NCBI GenBank assembly: GCA_947452675.1
Contig: CANGDL010000002.1
Coordinates: 1 to 64,000, forward strand
Length of the DNA: 64,000 nt
Origin: Microbacteriaceae bacterium
GTDB taxonomy: Bacteria > Actinomycetota > Actinomycetes > Actinomycetales > Microbacteriaceae
Reading direction: 5' to 3'
A model generated the notes under the pieces. It searched no databases and was not told where the DNA came from. It worked only from the letters and a program-made list of their open reading frames with translations. The position numbers were made by a program, and so were the translations under genes. This document shows, in pieces, positions 63,876 to 64,000 of this stretch. How positions within the stretch are numbered: the stretch's first letter is position 1; the number at the start of each line of letters is the position of its first letter.

Positions 63876-64000
63876 ATGGGCGCAGAAATCACCGAGGCTC
63901 CAGTGGTAAAGCACAACACCGCTGAGCACCGTTATGAGATTTGGTTGGGCGATGACATGGCCGGCGAGTTGGATTATTCACTAATGCTTGGCGAGATTCA
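63876..64000 (+). CDS. GNAT-like N-acetyltransferase, 5' part only
   Basis: The ATG at 63876 opens a frame MGAEITEAPVVKHNTAEHRY, followed by EIWLGDDMAGELDYSLML, running off the right edge. This matches the start of small YjdJ/NATD1-type GNAT proteins. It diverges from the methyltransferase gene with 17 bp between starts. Only 41 residues are visible, so the call is tentative. Confidence 0.6.
   Translation, partial: MGAEITEAPVVKHNTAEHRYEIWLGDDMAGELDYSLMLGEI

Overview
The window looks like a chromosome segment from a small freshwater actinobacterium of the Microbacteriaceae, Luna-type (Rhodoluna/Aquiluna relatives). This rests on moderate GC, actinobacterial housekeeping genes (DivIVA-like protein, LCP protein, a serS-pheA-pgm neighbourhood), many GTG/TTG starts, and a retinal-forming Blh oxygenase beside a split lycopene cyclase. 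The species assignment is inference.

Layout. Positions 1-15356 (minus) are one uninterrupted reading frame for a giant secreted repeat protein of more than 5,100 residues; its C-terminus lies outside the window. 15501-17452 (minus) is a DUF2834 membrane protein / DUF2256 zinc-ribbon / Fe-S (6-4) photolyase operon. 17544-25571 holds two small proteins, a heterodimeric ABC exporter, and a carbohydrate ABC importer (binding protein and two permeases, no ATPase) behind a LacI-type operator. 25915-31287 is a 1,670-residue propeller/leucine-rich-repeat surface protein and a YciI-like protein. 31302-36260 (minus) is a 1,652-residue glycine-rich/InlB-repeat surface protein. 36424-38062 is crtYd-crtYc diverging from blh. 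38059-40228 is a LysE exporter and a third, smaller leucine-rich-repeat surface protein. 40297-42277 holds a tRNA-Arg, a cysteine-repeat secreted protein and a displaced tRNA-Arg fragment.

42219-52263 is an integrated element of 9,986 bp per unit. It has 59-bp direct repeats derived from the 3' part of tRNA-Arg(ACG), a tyrosine integrase, an excisionase-like HTH protein and a Rep-like protein. Its cargo is a four-gene restriction cassette: hsdR, hsdS, hsdM and a PUA-like/Mrr-like nuclease. Repeated aatcgctgac motifs sit just inside both ends.

52411-64000 is mostly housekeeping: two tRNA-Ser genes, an LCP cell-wall ligase, a HAD phosphatase, serS, a diacylglycerol kinase, a DivIVA-like protein, pheA, pgm, a VanY-type carboxypeptidase, a DHA2 drug exporter, a solitary beta-class DNA methyltransferase and the start of a GNAT-like gene.

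Links between genes. Three surface proteins end in the same OmpA-like peptidoglycan-binding fold, although the host should lack an outer membrane; this suggests non-covalent wall anchoring. Two of the giant surface genes share a palindrome, GGACAT-N6-ATGTCC, next to a DnaA-box-like 9-mer, suggesting common control. The two tRNA-Arg(ACG) copies share an 83-bp 5' flank in which a hairpin is kept by compensatory changes. The light-related genes (photolyase operon, lycopene cyclase, Blh) fit a sunlit-water lifestyle.
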